Assembly (NCBI GenBank): GCA_947370975.1
Contig: CANBNG010000011.1
Coordinates: 1 to 64,000, forward strand
Source: Beijerinckiaceae bacterium
GTDB taxonomy: Bacteria; Pseudomonadota; Alphaproteobacteria; Rhizobiales; Beijerinckiaceae
DNA: 64,000 bases
Direction of reading: 5' to 3'
How positions within the stretch are numbered: the stretch's first letter is position 1; each line of letters opens with the position of its first letter. This document shows, piece after piece, positions 26,077 through 34,792 of the stretch. The notes under the pieces were generated by a model, which had not been told where the DNA came from, searched no databases, and saw only the letters and a list, made by a program, of their open reading frames with translations. The position numbers were made by a program, and so were the translations under genes.

Positions 26077-26695
26077 ACACGGTGCGCAGGCCGTCAATGA
26101 CAAATTGCACGGCAAGCGCCGATAGAACAACGCCAAGCATGCGCGAGAGCACGTGATTGCCGGTTGCCCCCAGCAGCGTGGAAAGCCGCGCGGCGGCCAG
26201 AAACACGAGGTAGCAAACCAGCGTCACCATCGCGATCAGCGCGAGCAGGCTCACAAAGGCGAGCGCGCTGGCGTCGCTCCGTGAGGCAAGCAGAATAACA
26301 GCCGTAATTGCGCCTGGCCCCGCCATCAGCGGAATAGCGAGTGGCACGGCGGCGACATCGCGGATGCGGTCCTTGCCCAAGGCGACATCGGCCGTCTGCT
26401 GCTCCCGCTGCGCACGTTTCTCGAAGACCATTTCAAAGGAAATCCAGAACAGCAGCAGCCCGCCCGAAATGCGAAAGGCAGCCAGACTCACCTCAAGCCA
26501 ACGCAACAGCCAGGATCCGGCGAGCACGAAAAAACTCAGGATGGCGAAGGTCACGATCGCCGCACGCAGGGCAATGCTGCGCCGCTCGGCATGGCTTGCG
26601 CCACGCGTCAGCGAAAGAAAGACAGGGATCAGGCCCACCGGATCAATGGTGACAATCAGGGTGACGAGGCCGACGAGAAAAGCGTCACGCGTCAT
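26048..26695 (-). CDS. MarC-family inner-membrane protein
   Basis: 215 residues with six predicted membrane helices. Family marks are the N-terminal LVTLIVTIDPVGLIPVFLSLTRG and the central AIPLMAGPGAITAVILLAS. Typical length for MarC/YhgN/YchE proteins. Function is not established; early links to multiple antibiotic resistance were not confirmed. Its 3' end overlaps the end of the glycosyltransferase gene on the other strand. The neighbouring minus-strand cytochrome gene ends 20 bp upstream and may be co-transcribed. Confidence 0.9.
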   Translation of the reverse strand: MTRDAFLVGLVTLIVTIDPVGLIPVFLSLTRGASHAERRSIALRAAIVTFAILSFFVLAGSWLLRWLEVSLAAFRISGGLLLFWISFEMVFEKRAQREQQTADVALGKDRIRDVAAVPLAIPLMAGPGAITAVILLASRSDASALAFVSLLALIAMVTLVCYLVFLAAARLSTLLGATGNHVLSRMLGVVLSALAVQFVIDGLRTVFSAPVVPAG

Positions 26696-26715
26696 CGTTG
26701 CTCCCCTGCGGTTGC

Positions 26716-27024
26716 TTAATCGGCGTTGAGGCGAATATAGGCCCAGAGATCGTCGAGATCGGCGTCCGAGAGCGTACCCTTCCAGGGTGGCATCTGGCCC
26801 TTGCCACCCAGCACCGAACCGTTGAAGCGCGCCCGCTCCGCGCGCCCCAATTGCTTCAGGTCAAAGGAGGAACCGGGATTGCGCAATCCCTCGCCATGGC
26901 AGGGCGCACAATTGTCCGCATAAAGCGCCTCGCCCGCAGCCTCGCTCGCCGCCCGCACGCAGGTTGGAGCAGCCGCAAGGCCGACAAGGCCCAGAACCAA
27001 TGCGCGCACAAGCATTCTTCCCAT
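26716..27024 (-). CDS. Small periplasmic cytochrome c
   Basis: 102 residues. Sec signal (LVRALVLGLVGLAAAPTCVRA), one heme c site CAPCH near residues 39-43, and a distal Met in GGKGQMPPW, so a class I monoheme cytochrome with His/Met ligation. AAGGGGG precedes the ATG at 27024. It is divergent from the PQQ dehydrogenase gene with 93 bp between starts. It is the natural candidate to take electrons from that enzyme in the periplasm. That partnership is inferred from position. Confidence 0.88.
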   Translation of the reverse strand: MGRMLVRALVLGLVGLAAAPTCVRAASEAAGEALYADNCAPCHGEGLRNPGSSFDLKQLGRAERARFNGSVLGGKGQMPPWKGTLSDADLDDLWAYIRLNAD

Positions 27025-27117
27025 TACACCCCCTTGGCCTCTCTTTCAGGAGGCGCATCTTGCGTATAACATCACGAACATGGCTTCGCAGAAAGCCTGC
27101 ACTCTGGGGGAACGCCA

Positions 27118-28890
27118 ATGAAACGCTTTCGCGCATCGCTCATGCTTTGCCTGCTCTCCGGCGCAGCACTTGCCCTACCAGCCCAAGCCGCCGACTACCG
27201 CCCCGTCACTGCGAAAATGCTCGAAAAGCCCGATCCTGCCGATTGGCTGATGCTCAACCGCACCTATGACGAACAGCGCTTCAGCCCGCTGAAGCAGATC
27301 AACAAGGCCAATGTCGGCAAGATGCAGCTCGCCTTCACGCGCGGGCTTCCGGCGGGCACCAATGAATCGACCCCCATCGTGCATGACGGCGTGATGTATG
27401 TGATCGCGCCGGGCGCCAGCATCCAGGCGCTCGATGCCACCAACGGCGATCTCATCTGGGAATATTTCCGCAACTACCCGAAGGACATGGCCGACAGCAT
27501 CGGCGCGCCCGCGCTGGCGCGCGCCAAGTCGATCGCCATCTTCGAGGACATGGTCTATTTCACCGCGCCCGATGGCTTCGTCATCGCCATAGACGCCAAG
27601 ACGGGCAAGCTGCGCTGGGAGACCAAGGTCCACGAGTTCAAGGACAAGACGCAACATACCGGCGGCCTGATCGTTGCAGACGGCAAGGTGATCTCGAACC
27701 GCACTTGCGAAACCCGCGCGGGCTGTTTCATCTCCGCGCTTGACGCCAGGACCGGCGCGGAAGCGTGGAAATTCTACCACACGCCCGCCGAAGGCGAGCC
27801 CAATGGCGAAACCTGGGGCAAGGTCGAAACCGAGAAGCGCGTCGCAAGTTCGTGGGGCCTGCCGGGCTCCTACGATCCCGCCACAAAGTCGCTGTTCTGG
27901 GCGATCTCGAATCCCAAGCCCTACACACGCCTGAAGCGCCATGGCACGTCGGAAGGCACGGGCCGCACCGCGCCCGCCGATCTCTATTCCAATTCAACCG
28001 TGTCGCTCGATATCGATAACGGCAAGTTGCGCTGGTATTATCAGCACCTGCCTGCCGACGATTGGGACACCGACCATATTCACGAACGCACCTTGCTGCG
28101 CACCAAGGTGAAACCCAATCCGAAATTCGTGAAATGGATCAACCCGGATGTGAAATTCGGCGAAGAGCGCGATGTCGTCATCGCGGTTTCGGAGGGCGGC
28201 GGCATCTGGGCGCTCGATCAGAAGAATGGCCAGTTCCTCTGGGCCACGCCCTGGCCGGTGGATATTCCGAATTTCCAGATCGCCGATATCGATCTGCGCA
28301 GCGGCCGCACAACAATCAATTATCCGGCGGTGTTCAAGCAGGATGGCGACAAGACTCTGACCTGCTTCTTCAACATTCGCTCCTATTGGTCGACGGCCTA
28401 TCACCCGGGCAAGAACGCGCTCTACATTCCCTATAATGACGCCTGCATGGAAGGCACGGCGCTGACGGAAAACGCCATCGGCTTCAGCAAGCGCAATGGC
28501 GTCATTCGCCCCGGCGTCGATCCCGACAAGTTCATGGGCATGTCGAAGATCAACCTGTCGACGGGCGAGATCACGCGCATCCATTCCCAGCCTGCGCCGG
28601 GCAATGGATCGGCTCTTGTGACGGGCGGCGACCTGCTGTTCTGGGGTGACATGAACCGCCGCTTCCACGCCTTTGACGCCGACACCGGCAAGGTGCTCTG
28701 GGAAGTGCCATTGGGTGGCATGATCGAAACCAGCACGATCACTTATGCCGTCAAGGGCAAGCAATATGTGGCCGTGATGACGGGCGATGGACAATCAGGC
28801 TCCGCAGGCCCGCTCAACATGCAGAAGGGCGTGAAAACCGTGCGCGGACATAATGCGATCTATGTGTTCGCATTGCCCGAAAAGCGCTGA
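27118..28890 (+). CDS. PQQ-dependent alcohol dehydrogenase, lanthanide-type active site
   Basis: 590 residues with a Sec signal (cleavage near AQAAD, 22-25) and an eight-bladed beta-propeller with repeated tryptophan-docking motifs (for example ALDATNGDLIW, AIDAKTGKLRW, DADTGKVLWEV). By analogy with methanol dehydrogenases, metal and catalytic positions are Glu198 (TCETRAG), Asn265 (ISNPKPY) and Asp298 (SLDIDNG). Asp300, two residues after the catalytic Asp, is the extra acid that marks lanthanide-dependent enzymes. The adjacent Cys-Cys disulfide of MDH/XoxF is absent; Cys197 and Cys203 flank the active Glu instead. The substrate is probably an alcohol, not necessarily methanol. No PQQ synthesis genes are in the window. 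The cytochrome at 26716 may be the acceptor. Confidence 0.9.
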   Translation: MKRFRASLMLCLLSGAALALPAQAADYRPVTAKMLEKPDPADWLMLNRTYDEQRFSPLKQINKANVGKMQLAFTRGLPAGTNESTPIVHDGVMYVIAPGASIQALDATNGDLIWEYFRNYPKDMADSIGAPALARAKSIAIFEDMVYFTAPDGFVIAIDAKTGKLRWETKVHEFKDKTQHTGGLIVADGKVISNRTCETRAGCFISALDARTGAEAWKFYHTPAEGEPNGETWGKVETEKRVASSWGLPGSYDPATKSLFWAISNPKPYTRLKRHGTSEGTGRTAPADLYSNSTVSLDIDNGKLRWYYQHLPADDWDTDHIHERTLLRTKVKPNPKFVKWINPDVKFGEERDVVIAVSEGGGIWALDQKNGQFLWATPWPVDIPNFQIADIDLRSGRTTINYPAVFKQDGDKTLTCFFNIRSYWSTAYHPGKNALYIPYNDACMEGTALTENAIGFSKRNGVIRPGVDPDKFMGMSKINLSTGEITRIHSQPAPGNGSALVTGGDLLFWGDMNRRFHAFDADTGKVLWEVPLGGMIETSTITYAVKGKQYVAVMTGDGQSGSAGPLNMQKGVKTVRGHNAIYVFALPEKR

Positions 28891-28899
28891 AACACGGGC

Positions 28900-30630
28900 T
28901 TATCTCTCCGGGCCGCTGCGCAGCGGCCCGGAGTTTGACAATTCCACCACGCCCCATTTGGCAAGCATGCTGACAACGCACAAAACCGCATCCGGGGTGA
29001 TCGCAAGGGCTGCGGCCAGCGCGCCAACGGCAGCTGGCGCAGCGCCAAGGGCTGCCACCACAGCATCGAAAACAGCATCCCCGGGCCGACGCCCCTGCGA
29101 GACTGAAAACAGCAGGTGATCGGCAACCTCGCGCCAATTTGGCCCATCGCTCCGCAGCGCCACATGCGAGCGAAAATCGAGGCGCGAGGAGGGATAGGTC
29201 GCAAACAACCGGAACGGATTGATCTGCTGCGCAACCGTCCTGCGTTGCATCGCATGCGGCTCGGCGGCAGCAGCGCTGCGCCGCTCGGCGGCAGCAGCGC
29301 TGCGCCGCTCGGCAAGCTCTGCCCAGAGCGTGCGATAGGAGCTCATGATGACCGGCCAATCGAAATCGCGGCGCGCCACCGCGCGACCGCGCGCACCCAT
29401 GATGGCGCGCAGAATCGGATTGTCCACGAGCGTGCGCACCGCCTGACGCAAGGCGCGCAGATCGATCGAGACATGCTGGCTCGCGATCCCGATATAAATG
29501 TCATAGTTGATGGCCTGGCTCGCATAGGCCAGCCCATAGGCATCGCCCACCTCGGCTTGGGGCATGAAGGTTGGAATGAGAAAGCCGGTTTCGGCATGGC
29601 GCACGGTCTGCCGATAGCCATCCCAATCTGATGCAATCACCGGCTTGCCGGCCGCCATGGCCTCGATGATCGTGAGCCCGAACGTCTCCTGAATATTGTC
29701 CGACAGCGAGATGAAGACATCGCTCGCAGCCCAGGCGCATGTGCGCGCCTTTTCTTGCGCGCCATCGAGCCAGATATGGCGGATGGAGGGCGCAAAGCGC
29801 TGCGCACCGTCCTTGAACGCGGACTCGATAGATGAATTGGCAAACCAGCCGCATTGGATAAGGACAATCTTTTTGCCACTTTCGCGCGCGACCGCCTCCA
29901 GCGCCTCATACATCGGGAAGGGATGCGCCTTGGCGTGGAAGCTCAGGCGGCCGAGGAAAAGGAAGGCGATCTCATCCGCGCCAATCTCGAGGCTCGCGCG
30001 GGCCGAGGCAGCCGCCCCATCGACATCGGCATAATCGGCGCAATGGACGCCAAGCGGGATGACAGGCAGCTCGGGACGCGGGCTGCGCGCCTGCGTCCCC
30101 AAGCGCCAGCGCAGATCATCATCCTGCGTCTCAAGCAAGGTGGTGATGCTTGCCTTCACCGCATCGGATGTACAGATCAGCGCGTCCCACGGCATCACCG
30201 GCGCAATGGCCAGATCGGCGAGCAGGCCCATAGCACCGTCGGATGAAATCGTATGCGTGAGGCCAGTAATGGAATAAGCGCCGCAGCCGATGCGCTGACG
30301 CAGGCGCGCATAAGAGCCAAGCGAAGGGTCTGGCAGATGAAGCCCGCCATTTAGGGCAATCGCGCCAAGATCGTGCGAGGATGCCCAATGCGTCTGTGCG
30401 CGCGGATCGATGGCCTTCACGCTCGCCTCGAAAATTTCGGCGCTTGCGGGATTGGGGCCGATCCCTGTCAGTCTTTCGCCGGCAGCATCTGCCACCAGCG
30501 CCCGCAAGAAGGCATGGCCTGCCGACTGACGCCCCATGATGCGCGATTCGCGCAGATGAAAAGCGTCGGACTCGAAACGAAGGGCTGGAAGCAGAGGGCG
30601 AGCGCGCACGGCGGAATGGGTGTCTTGCAT
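28900..30630 (-). CDS. GT4-type glycosyltransferase with C-terminal winged-helix-like domain
   Basis: 576 residues from ATG 30630 (MQDTHSAV); a TTG start at 30663 is possible. The N-terminal 150 residues are atypical. The GT-B C-terminal Rossmann half shows FLFLGRLSFHAKAHPF and the retaining E-x7-E signature in ETFGLTIIEAMAAGKPVIASDWDG. After an Ala/Arg repeat (ERRSAAAA twice, from a 24-bp tandem duplication) comes a tail whose last 70 residues (DAVFDAVVAALGAAPAAVGALAAAL..., AKWGVVEL) look like a winged helix. It may sense something or mediate contacts. Donor and acceptor are unknown. It is convergent with the PQQ dehydrogenase, and its last codons contain a large palindrome. Confidence 0.8.
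   Translation of the reverse strand: MQDTHSAVRARPLLPALRFESDAFHLRESRIMGRQSAGHAFLRALVADAAGERLTGIGPNPASAEIFEASVKAIDPRAQTHWASSHDLGAIALNGGLHLPDPSLGSYARLRQRIGCGAYSITGLTHTISSDGAMGLLADLAIAPVMPWDALICTSDAVKASITTLLETQDDDLRWRLGTQARSPRPELPVIPLGVHCADYADVDGAAASARASLEIGADEIAFLFLGRLSFHAKAHPFPMYEALEAVARESGKKIVLIQCGWFANSSIESAFKDGAQRFAPSIRHIWLDGAQEKARTCAWAASDVFISLSDNIQETFGLTIIEAMAAGKPVIASDWDGYRQTVRHAETGFLIPTFMPQAEVGDAYGLAYASQAINYDIYIGIASQHVSIDLRALRQAVRTLVDNPILRAIMGARGRAVARRDFDWPVIMSSYRTLWAELAERRSAAAAERRSAAAAEPHAMQRRTVAQQINPFRLFATYPSSRLDFRSHVALRSDGPNWREVADHLLFSVSQGRRPGDAVFDAVVAALGAAPAAVGALAAALAITPDAVLCVVSMLAKWGVVELSNSGPLRSGPER
28906..28933. repeat. Perfect 28-bp palindrome at the 3' end of the glycosyltransferase gene
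   Basis: CTCCGGGCCGCTGC (28906-28919) followed immediately by its reverse complement. It lies 16 bp after the PQQ dehydrogenase stop and inside the last codons (SGPLRSGPER) of the convergent gene. A bidirectional transcription stop is possible although no T run follows on either side. Confidence 0.7.
29260..29307. repeat. Two perfect 24-bp tandem copies inside a coding region
   Basis: Positions 29260-29283 and 29284-29307 are identical, with six bases of a third copy after them. They encode the repeated ERRSAAAA in the linker of the glycosyltransferase. The length is a multiple of three, so copy number can change without breaking the frame. Confidence 0.85.
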
Positions 30631-30770
30631 GACAAAATCACGTTTGAAAAAAGCAGCGACCAACGTCGCCGGATTTAAAAAAGCAGCGCATCAAATTGGC
30701 GCCGACATCTCAGTCTAATCTGAATGCGAGGGGCAATGAAACAGGCTTCGTTGCCCCTCCAAAGATCGCC

Positions 30771-31256
30771 TCAGGCAGGCAACAAAGCCTCGATATCGGC
30801 GCGCAAAGCTTCGGGCTTGGTGGTTGGCGCATAGCGGTCCACCACATCCCCCGCGCCATTGACGAGGAACTTGGTGAAATTCCATTTGATCGCCTCGGAC
30901 CCGAGCAGCCCCGTTTGCGCGGCCTTCAAATATTTGTACAGCGGATGCGCGCCCTCGCCATTCACATCGACCTTGGCAAAGAGCGGGAAGGTGACATCGT
31001 AATTGAGCGCGCAGAAGGATTTGATCTCCTCCGCATTGCCGGGTTCCTGCTGACCGAATTGATTGCAGGGAAACCCCAGCACGAGAAAACCGCGCGGCCC
31101 GAGCGACCGGTGCAGCTGTTCGAGGCCGCCATATTGCGAAGTGAATCCGCATTGGCTGGCCGTGTTGACGATGAGCAGAACCTTGCCGCGATAAAGCGCG
31201 AGCGAAATCTCCTCGCCCGTCAGCGAGGTGGCGGAAAAATCATGCACATTCGTCAT
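30771..31256 (-). CDS. Glutathione peroxidase (Cys type)
   Basis: 161 residues, usual length. The peroxidatic Cys is C36 in NTASQCGFTSQYGGLE. The catalytic tetrad partners are Gln in FPCNQFGQQEPG, and Trp/Asn in KWNFTKFLV. It has no selenocysteine and no signal peptide, so it is a cytoplasmic peroxidase probably reduced by thioredoxin or glutathione. The ATG at 31256 begins MTNVHDFSA. It is monocistronic and divergent from the methyltransferase gene. Confidence 0.93.
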   Translation of the reverse strand: MTNVHDFSATSLTGEEISLALYRGKVLLIVNTASQCGFTSQYGGLEQLHRSLGPRGFLVLGFPCNQFGQQEPGNAEEIKSFCALNYDVTFPLFAKVDVNGEGAHPLYKYLKAAQTGLLGSEAIKWNFTKFLVNGAGDVVDRYAPTTKPEALRADIEALLPA

Positions 31257-31375
31257 TGGCGCCTCACATGCCCATCAGTCAGGAGGGCAAGCCTAGCACC
31301 GCAATGGCGCGAGACCAATTTCCCTCGGCCCGCAAATACCCATAGAATGCTTCGGCACAGGGACCGGGAGCCAGT

Positions 31376-32161
31376 ATGACTTGCCAGATTTGCGGCGGCG
31401 TGACGCATGTCGCTCTCGTCAAGGAACGCAATGTGTCATGCGGGGATTATTTCGAGGGCCGCAGGATCTACAGCGCTGACCGCGGCGACATGGAGCTGAT
31501 CGAATGCTCCGCCTGCGGCTTTGCCAGCTTCGAGGAGATGAGCCTCTGGTCGCCCGATGTTTTTCAGCGCGAGATCTATAATCAGGATTACGATCTCTGC
31601 GATCCGCCGTTTCTGGATGAGCGCCCGCGCAAGCTCGCAAAATGGCTTGGCGCTTCGCTCGCCCCCACGGACCTGATCGATTTCGGCGGCGGCAATGGCA
31701 AGATGGCTGGCCTGCTGGCAGAACAGGGATTTGAATCTGTATCCTTCGATCCGTTTTACGGTGACCCTGTAGCGCCCGCGCATACAGCCTCCATCGTCAC
31801 CGCTTTCGAGGTCGTCGAACATGTGCCAGTGCAACAGGATCTTTTTGCAACGCTGCGCGATCTTGCTCATGCCGACGGCTTGATTGTCTTTTCGACCTTG
31901 CTCAAGCCGCAGCGCCTGACGGGTGACTGGTGGTATGTTTCGCCGCGCAACGGACATGTGTCTTTTCACACGCGCCAAAGCCTGAGCCATCTGCTGGGCG
32001 CACTGGGCCTGTCGCATATCTGCCTATCCGACGAGATCCACGTTGCGGCACGCGATGCCGCTCGCCTCGAACCAGCACGCGGCTGGCCGCAAGTGGCCGT
32101 GAATGGCGTTCCGGGCTTTGTCTTTGGCAGCAATTGGCATCATCTGACGCCCGCCCCCTGA
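31376..32161 (+). CDS. SAM-dependent methyltransferase with N-terminal zinc-finger-like Cys pairs
   Basis: 261 residues. The first 50 residues contain two CxxC pairs (CQICGG at 3-6 and CSACGF near 43-46), probably one zinc site. A class I methyltransferase core follows: motif I LIDFGGGNGKMAGLL, motif II SVSFDPF, motif IV TAFEVVEHVP. The layout resembles sugar- or polyketide-linked C-methyltransferases with a zinc-ribbon front, but the substrate cannot be read. GGAGCCAGT precedes the ATG. It stands alone. Confidence 0.8.
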   Translation: MTCQICGGVTHVALVKERNVSCGDYFEGRRIYSADRGDMELIECSACGFASFEEMSLWSPDVFQREIYNQDYDLCDPPFLDERPRKLAKWLGASLAPTDLIDFGGGNGKMAGLLAEQGFESVSFDPFYGDPVAPAHTASIVTAFEVVEHVPVQQDLFATLRDLAHADGLIVFSTLLKPQRLTGDWWYVSPRNGHVSFHTRQSLSHLLGALGLSHICLSDEIHVAARDAARLEPARGWPQVAVNGVPGFVFGSNWHHLTPAP

Positions 32162-32198
32162 GGCTTGCATCAAACCGTCAAGGCAGGAACGGGATCGA

Positions 32199-33218
32199 TT
32201 AATTCAGAACCTCGATGGTGCGGCGAACGACCTCTGAGGGAATGTCGTAAACCTGGCCCAGCAGGCGGTCGATCTCCTCGCCCATGACGGGACGCACTTC
32301 GAGGCCCGCAGTCTGGGATTCGTTGAGCAGCGAAATATCGCTCGTCGCGGCCGCAAAGGCCGTGCGCAACTCCTGCACGCGCGCGGCCGGGGTGCCCGGC
32401 GGCACAGCAAAAGGCCAGGCCATCGCCTGACGCGCGAAGACAAGCTTCAGGGAATCGCTTTGTTCTGCTGTCTTGGCAAATTCCAGCGCCAGCGGAACAT
32501 TGGGAAGATCGGGATGTTTGTTCAGGCCCAATTGCGCGAGCACATGGACCTTGCCGCTTTCGACCCATTTGGCATGAGTGGCCTTCATGCTCGACCACGA
32601 CCAGCCGCAACGCCCCAGCACTTCGCCGCGCTCCAGCGCGAGGCTGATTTCATTGCCACCCGGATAGCCGTTCACAATCTTGAGCTTGGTTCCCAGCACC
32701 TTGTTAAGCAGCGCCGAGAAAATGAACGTGTCGCCGCCCGCCCCCGTTGCGCCGACCGCCAGCTCCTTGGTGAAGAGATCCTCGAAGCGCGTAATGCCCG
32801 AGGAGCTCCAGGCGGCGCAGACGCTCACCTCATCGTTCATGCTGCCGATCCAGCCGAATTTGCGCCCGTCGAGCGCAACATTCTTGGGATTGAGGAGACC
32901 TTCAAAAGCAACGCCGCGCCCGAAGGAGCCCATCACTAGCCCATCGCGGGGCGCAACATTGTAAAGCCAGCTGGCCAATGTCATGCCACCCGCGCCCGCC
33001 AGATTCTTGACGATGATCTTTGGCGAACCCGCAAGGTGCTTGCCAAGATGGCGCGAGAGCAGCCGCGCATAAAGATCATAGCCTGCCCCCACACTGGAGC
33101 CGGCATAGATATCGATGCTCTTGCCGGCATAAAAATTTGGCGCCGGCTGCGCATGGGCGCTCGACATCGAGACTTGCAGGCAGACAAGCGAAGCAACAGC
33201 ACAGGCAGTCTTGAGCAT
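32199..33218 (-). CDS. TctC/Bug-type solute-binding protein
   Basis: 339 residues with a Sec signal (AVASLVCLQVSMSSAHAQ). Family signs are IDIYAGSSVGAGYDLYARLLSRHL, IIVKNLAGAGGMTLASWL and VPPGTPAARVQELRTAF. It is a second orphan receptor without TctA/TctB in the window and is related to the one at 14735. It lies 84 bp downstream of an amidohydrolase gene on the same strand, so the two are probably one operon; these pairings often concern aromatic or carboxylic acid breakdown. Confidence 0.88.
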   Translation of the reverse strand: MLKTACAVASLVCLQVSMSSAHAQPAPNFYAGKSIDIYAGSSVGAGYDLYARLLSRHLGKHLAGSPKIIVKNLAGAGGMTLASWLYNVAPRDGLVMGSFGRGVAFEGLLNPKNVALDGRKFGWIGSMNDEVSVCAAWSSSGITRFEDLFTKELAVGATGAGGDTFIFSALLNKVLGTKLKIVNGYPGGNEISLALERGEVLGRCGWSWSSMKATHAKWVESGKVHVLAQLGLNKHPDLPNVPLALEFAKTAEQSDSLKLVFARQAMAWPFAVPPGTPAARVQELRTAFAAATSDISLLNESQTAGLEVRPVMGEEIDRLLGQVYDIPSEVVRRTIEVLN

Positions 33219-33302
33219 CGAATTTCCCCCGCTCGGTCGCCGCTATTTGCAAGCCTGCAGCGATCCGAGTTTCCTTGTTTGACGGTGCGGGCGCGCTGGC
33301 CC

Positions 33303-34412
33303 TTATTTGAGATCCAGACCAAAGAGCTGGATGGCATTGTCACGCGTCAAGCGACGGCGCTTTTCTTCATCGAGTCCCTGCAACTGATATTCAACAACCT
33401 CGCGCGAATGCGGGAAGGTCATGTTGAAATGCGGGTAATCGTTCGACCACATGCAATTGCGATCGCCCCACCAGGGGAAGGCGCGCGTGCCGACATAATC
33501 TTCCAAAAATGTCCCATAGACATGTTCGGCGAAGATTTCGCTCGGCCGGCGCGTGATCGGCAGGGAATCGGTGTGGCGGAAACGCTCGAAATAATAATCC
33601 CACTGTTGCAGCAGGAACGGCAGCCAGCCGATCTCGCTTTCGGCAAGCAGCAGGCGCAAGTTCGGATGCCTATCGAAGGCGCCAGAGAAGATGAAATCAA
33701 ACAGCGTGTTTGTGGAATCATCCTGCTTCTTGTTCACCGCATTGCGGATGCGCTCCATGCCGCGCACGGAGCCCCCGCCCTTGGTGTAGGAATGGCCCGT
33801 CAGGATGTGACAGATCACCGGCTGCCTGGCTTCGGCACAGGCCGCCCACAGCGGCTCGTAATGGTCTGCTGTGAAAGGCAGGCGGGGATCGGGCACCTGC
33901 CAGAGCATCGCGCCCTTGAGGCCCATGTCGTGACCGCGCTGCATTTCCTTGATGCCGGCCTTGATGTCGTAAACCGATACGCAGGGCACGCCATAGAGCT
34001 TCTTGGGATCGGTCTTGCAGAAATTGGAGATCCAGTCGTTGTACAGCTTGAAGGATTCCTGCTGGGTCTCGACATCGTCAATGCCAAACAGGGCCATGCC
34101 GTAATTGGGAAACAGGATCTCAGCCTCGACGCCATCAGTCACCTGATCGGCAAGGCGCAGATGCGGGTCGGTTGCGCCGGGCGGCGAATTGCGGAAAGCG
34201 ACCTTGGGCAGATGTTCGCGCAAGCGTGCAGGCAGTTCCTGCCAGAGCGCATCGGGCTCCATCACATGGGCGTCGGTCGAAATCATTTTCGGCATGGCCG
34301 CGAGGGTCGCGCCATCAAGCTCCGCGGCGACCAGCTTGCGACCGGGGAAGGTCTTGGCCTGCTCTTCGGATATGCCGGCAAAGGCGCGGGCGTCTGCGAC
34401 GAGTTCGGGCAT
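33303..34412 (-). CDS. Amidohydrolase-2 family metal enzyme, putative decarboxylase
   Basis: 369 residues of the ACMSD/resorcylate-decarboxylase-like branch of the amidohydrolase superfamily. The N-terminal metal site is reduced to ISTDAHVMEP (HxH is DAH here). Further metal positions are His in VICHILTGHS and Asp in MWSNDYPHFNMTFP. No signal peptide is seen. Members decarboxylate aromatic acids or hydrolyse lactones. It is the first gene of a pair with the TctC-like receptor. If it makes a phenol such as resorcinol, it would feed the ring-cleavage block, but that is speculation. Confidence 0.82.
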   Translation of the reverse strand: MPELVADARAFAGISEEQAKTFPGRKLVAAELDGATLAAMPKMISTDAHVMEPDALWQELPARLREHLPKVAFRNSPPGATDPHLRLADQVTDGVEAEILFPNYGMALFGIDDVETQQESFKLYNDWISNFCKTDPKKLYGVPCVSVYDIKAGIKEMQRGHDMGLKGAMLWQVPDPRLPFTADHYEPLWAACAEARQPVICHILTGHSYTKGGGSVRGMERIRNAVNKKQDDSTNTLFDFIFSGAFDRHPNLRLLLAESEIGWLPFLLQQWDYYFERFRHTDSLPITRRPSEIFAEHVYGTFLEDYVGTRAFPWWGDRNCMWSNDYPHFNMTFPHSREVVEYQLQGLDEEKRRRLTRDNAIQLFGLDLK

Positions 34413-34792
34413 GGTTTCCTCATTCTTTTTTTGATTATGGTGAGTGTCTGGCGGGACGCGCCTTTGGCGCGGAAACGGCTTCAGGCGGGCGCGAAAATTG
34501 CGCGGGCGGCGACAGCGCAGCGCCGGCCAATAATGTGAAGATCGTCCATGAGCTTGGCTCCCCCCGTTTGTTTTTTGTTGCGCGAAGTAGCGCGCGCGAG
34601 CGCCTCGTTGTCAAGGCGCAATGGCGAAAGCTCCGCCGACGGCAATATTGCAGGCCGCCGATCAAAATAGGAAAAAATTATAGTTCAAAAACCATTGTCT
34701 CAGATAGGCTTGAGCAAATTGTAGCCGGAATATATTATGGCTCAGCTTTCGCTTTCGACGATTATTGCAGCCTCGGCTGGGAGACGCATGAC
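34413..34792. other. Non-coding stretch between amidohydrolase and autotransporter remnant
   Basis: No gene with family similarity or convincing coding pattern. The left part is GC-rich and has no clear structure. The right part (34670-34740) is notably AT-rich and contains a promoter-like pair listed separately. Confidence 0.6.
34710..34738 (+). promoter_or_regulatory. Possible sigma-70 promoter of the autotransporter remnant
   Basis: TTGAGC (34710-34715) and TATTAT (34733-34738) are separated by 17 bp, close to the -35/-10 consensus, in a locally AT-rich stretch 55 bp before the ATG at 34793. Confidence 0.4.

Noticed and set aside
24688..26136. 482-codon minus-strand frame opposite the GT39 gene
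   Set aside because: Gln/His/Arg-rich, no ribosome site, whereas the plus strand shows membrane helices and the KHPPF motif.
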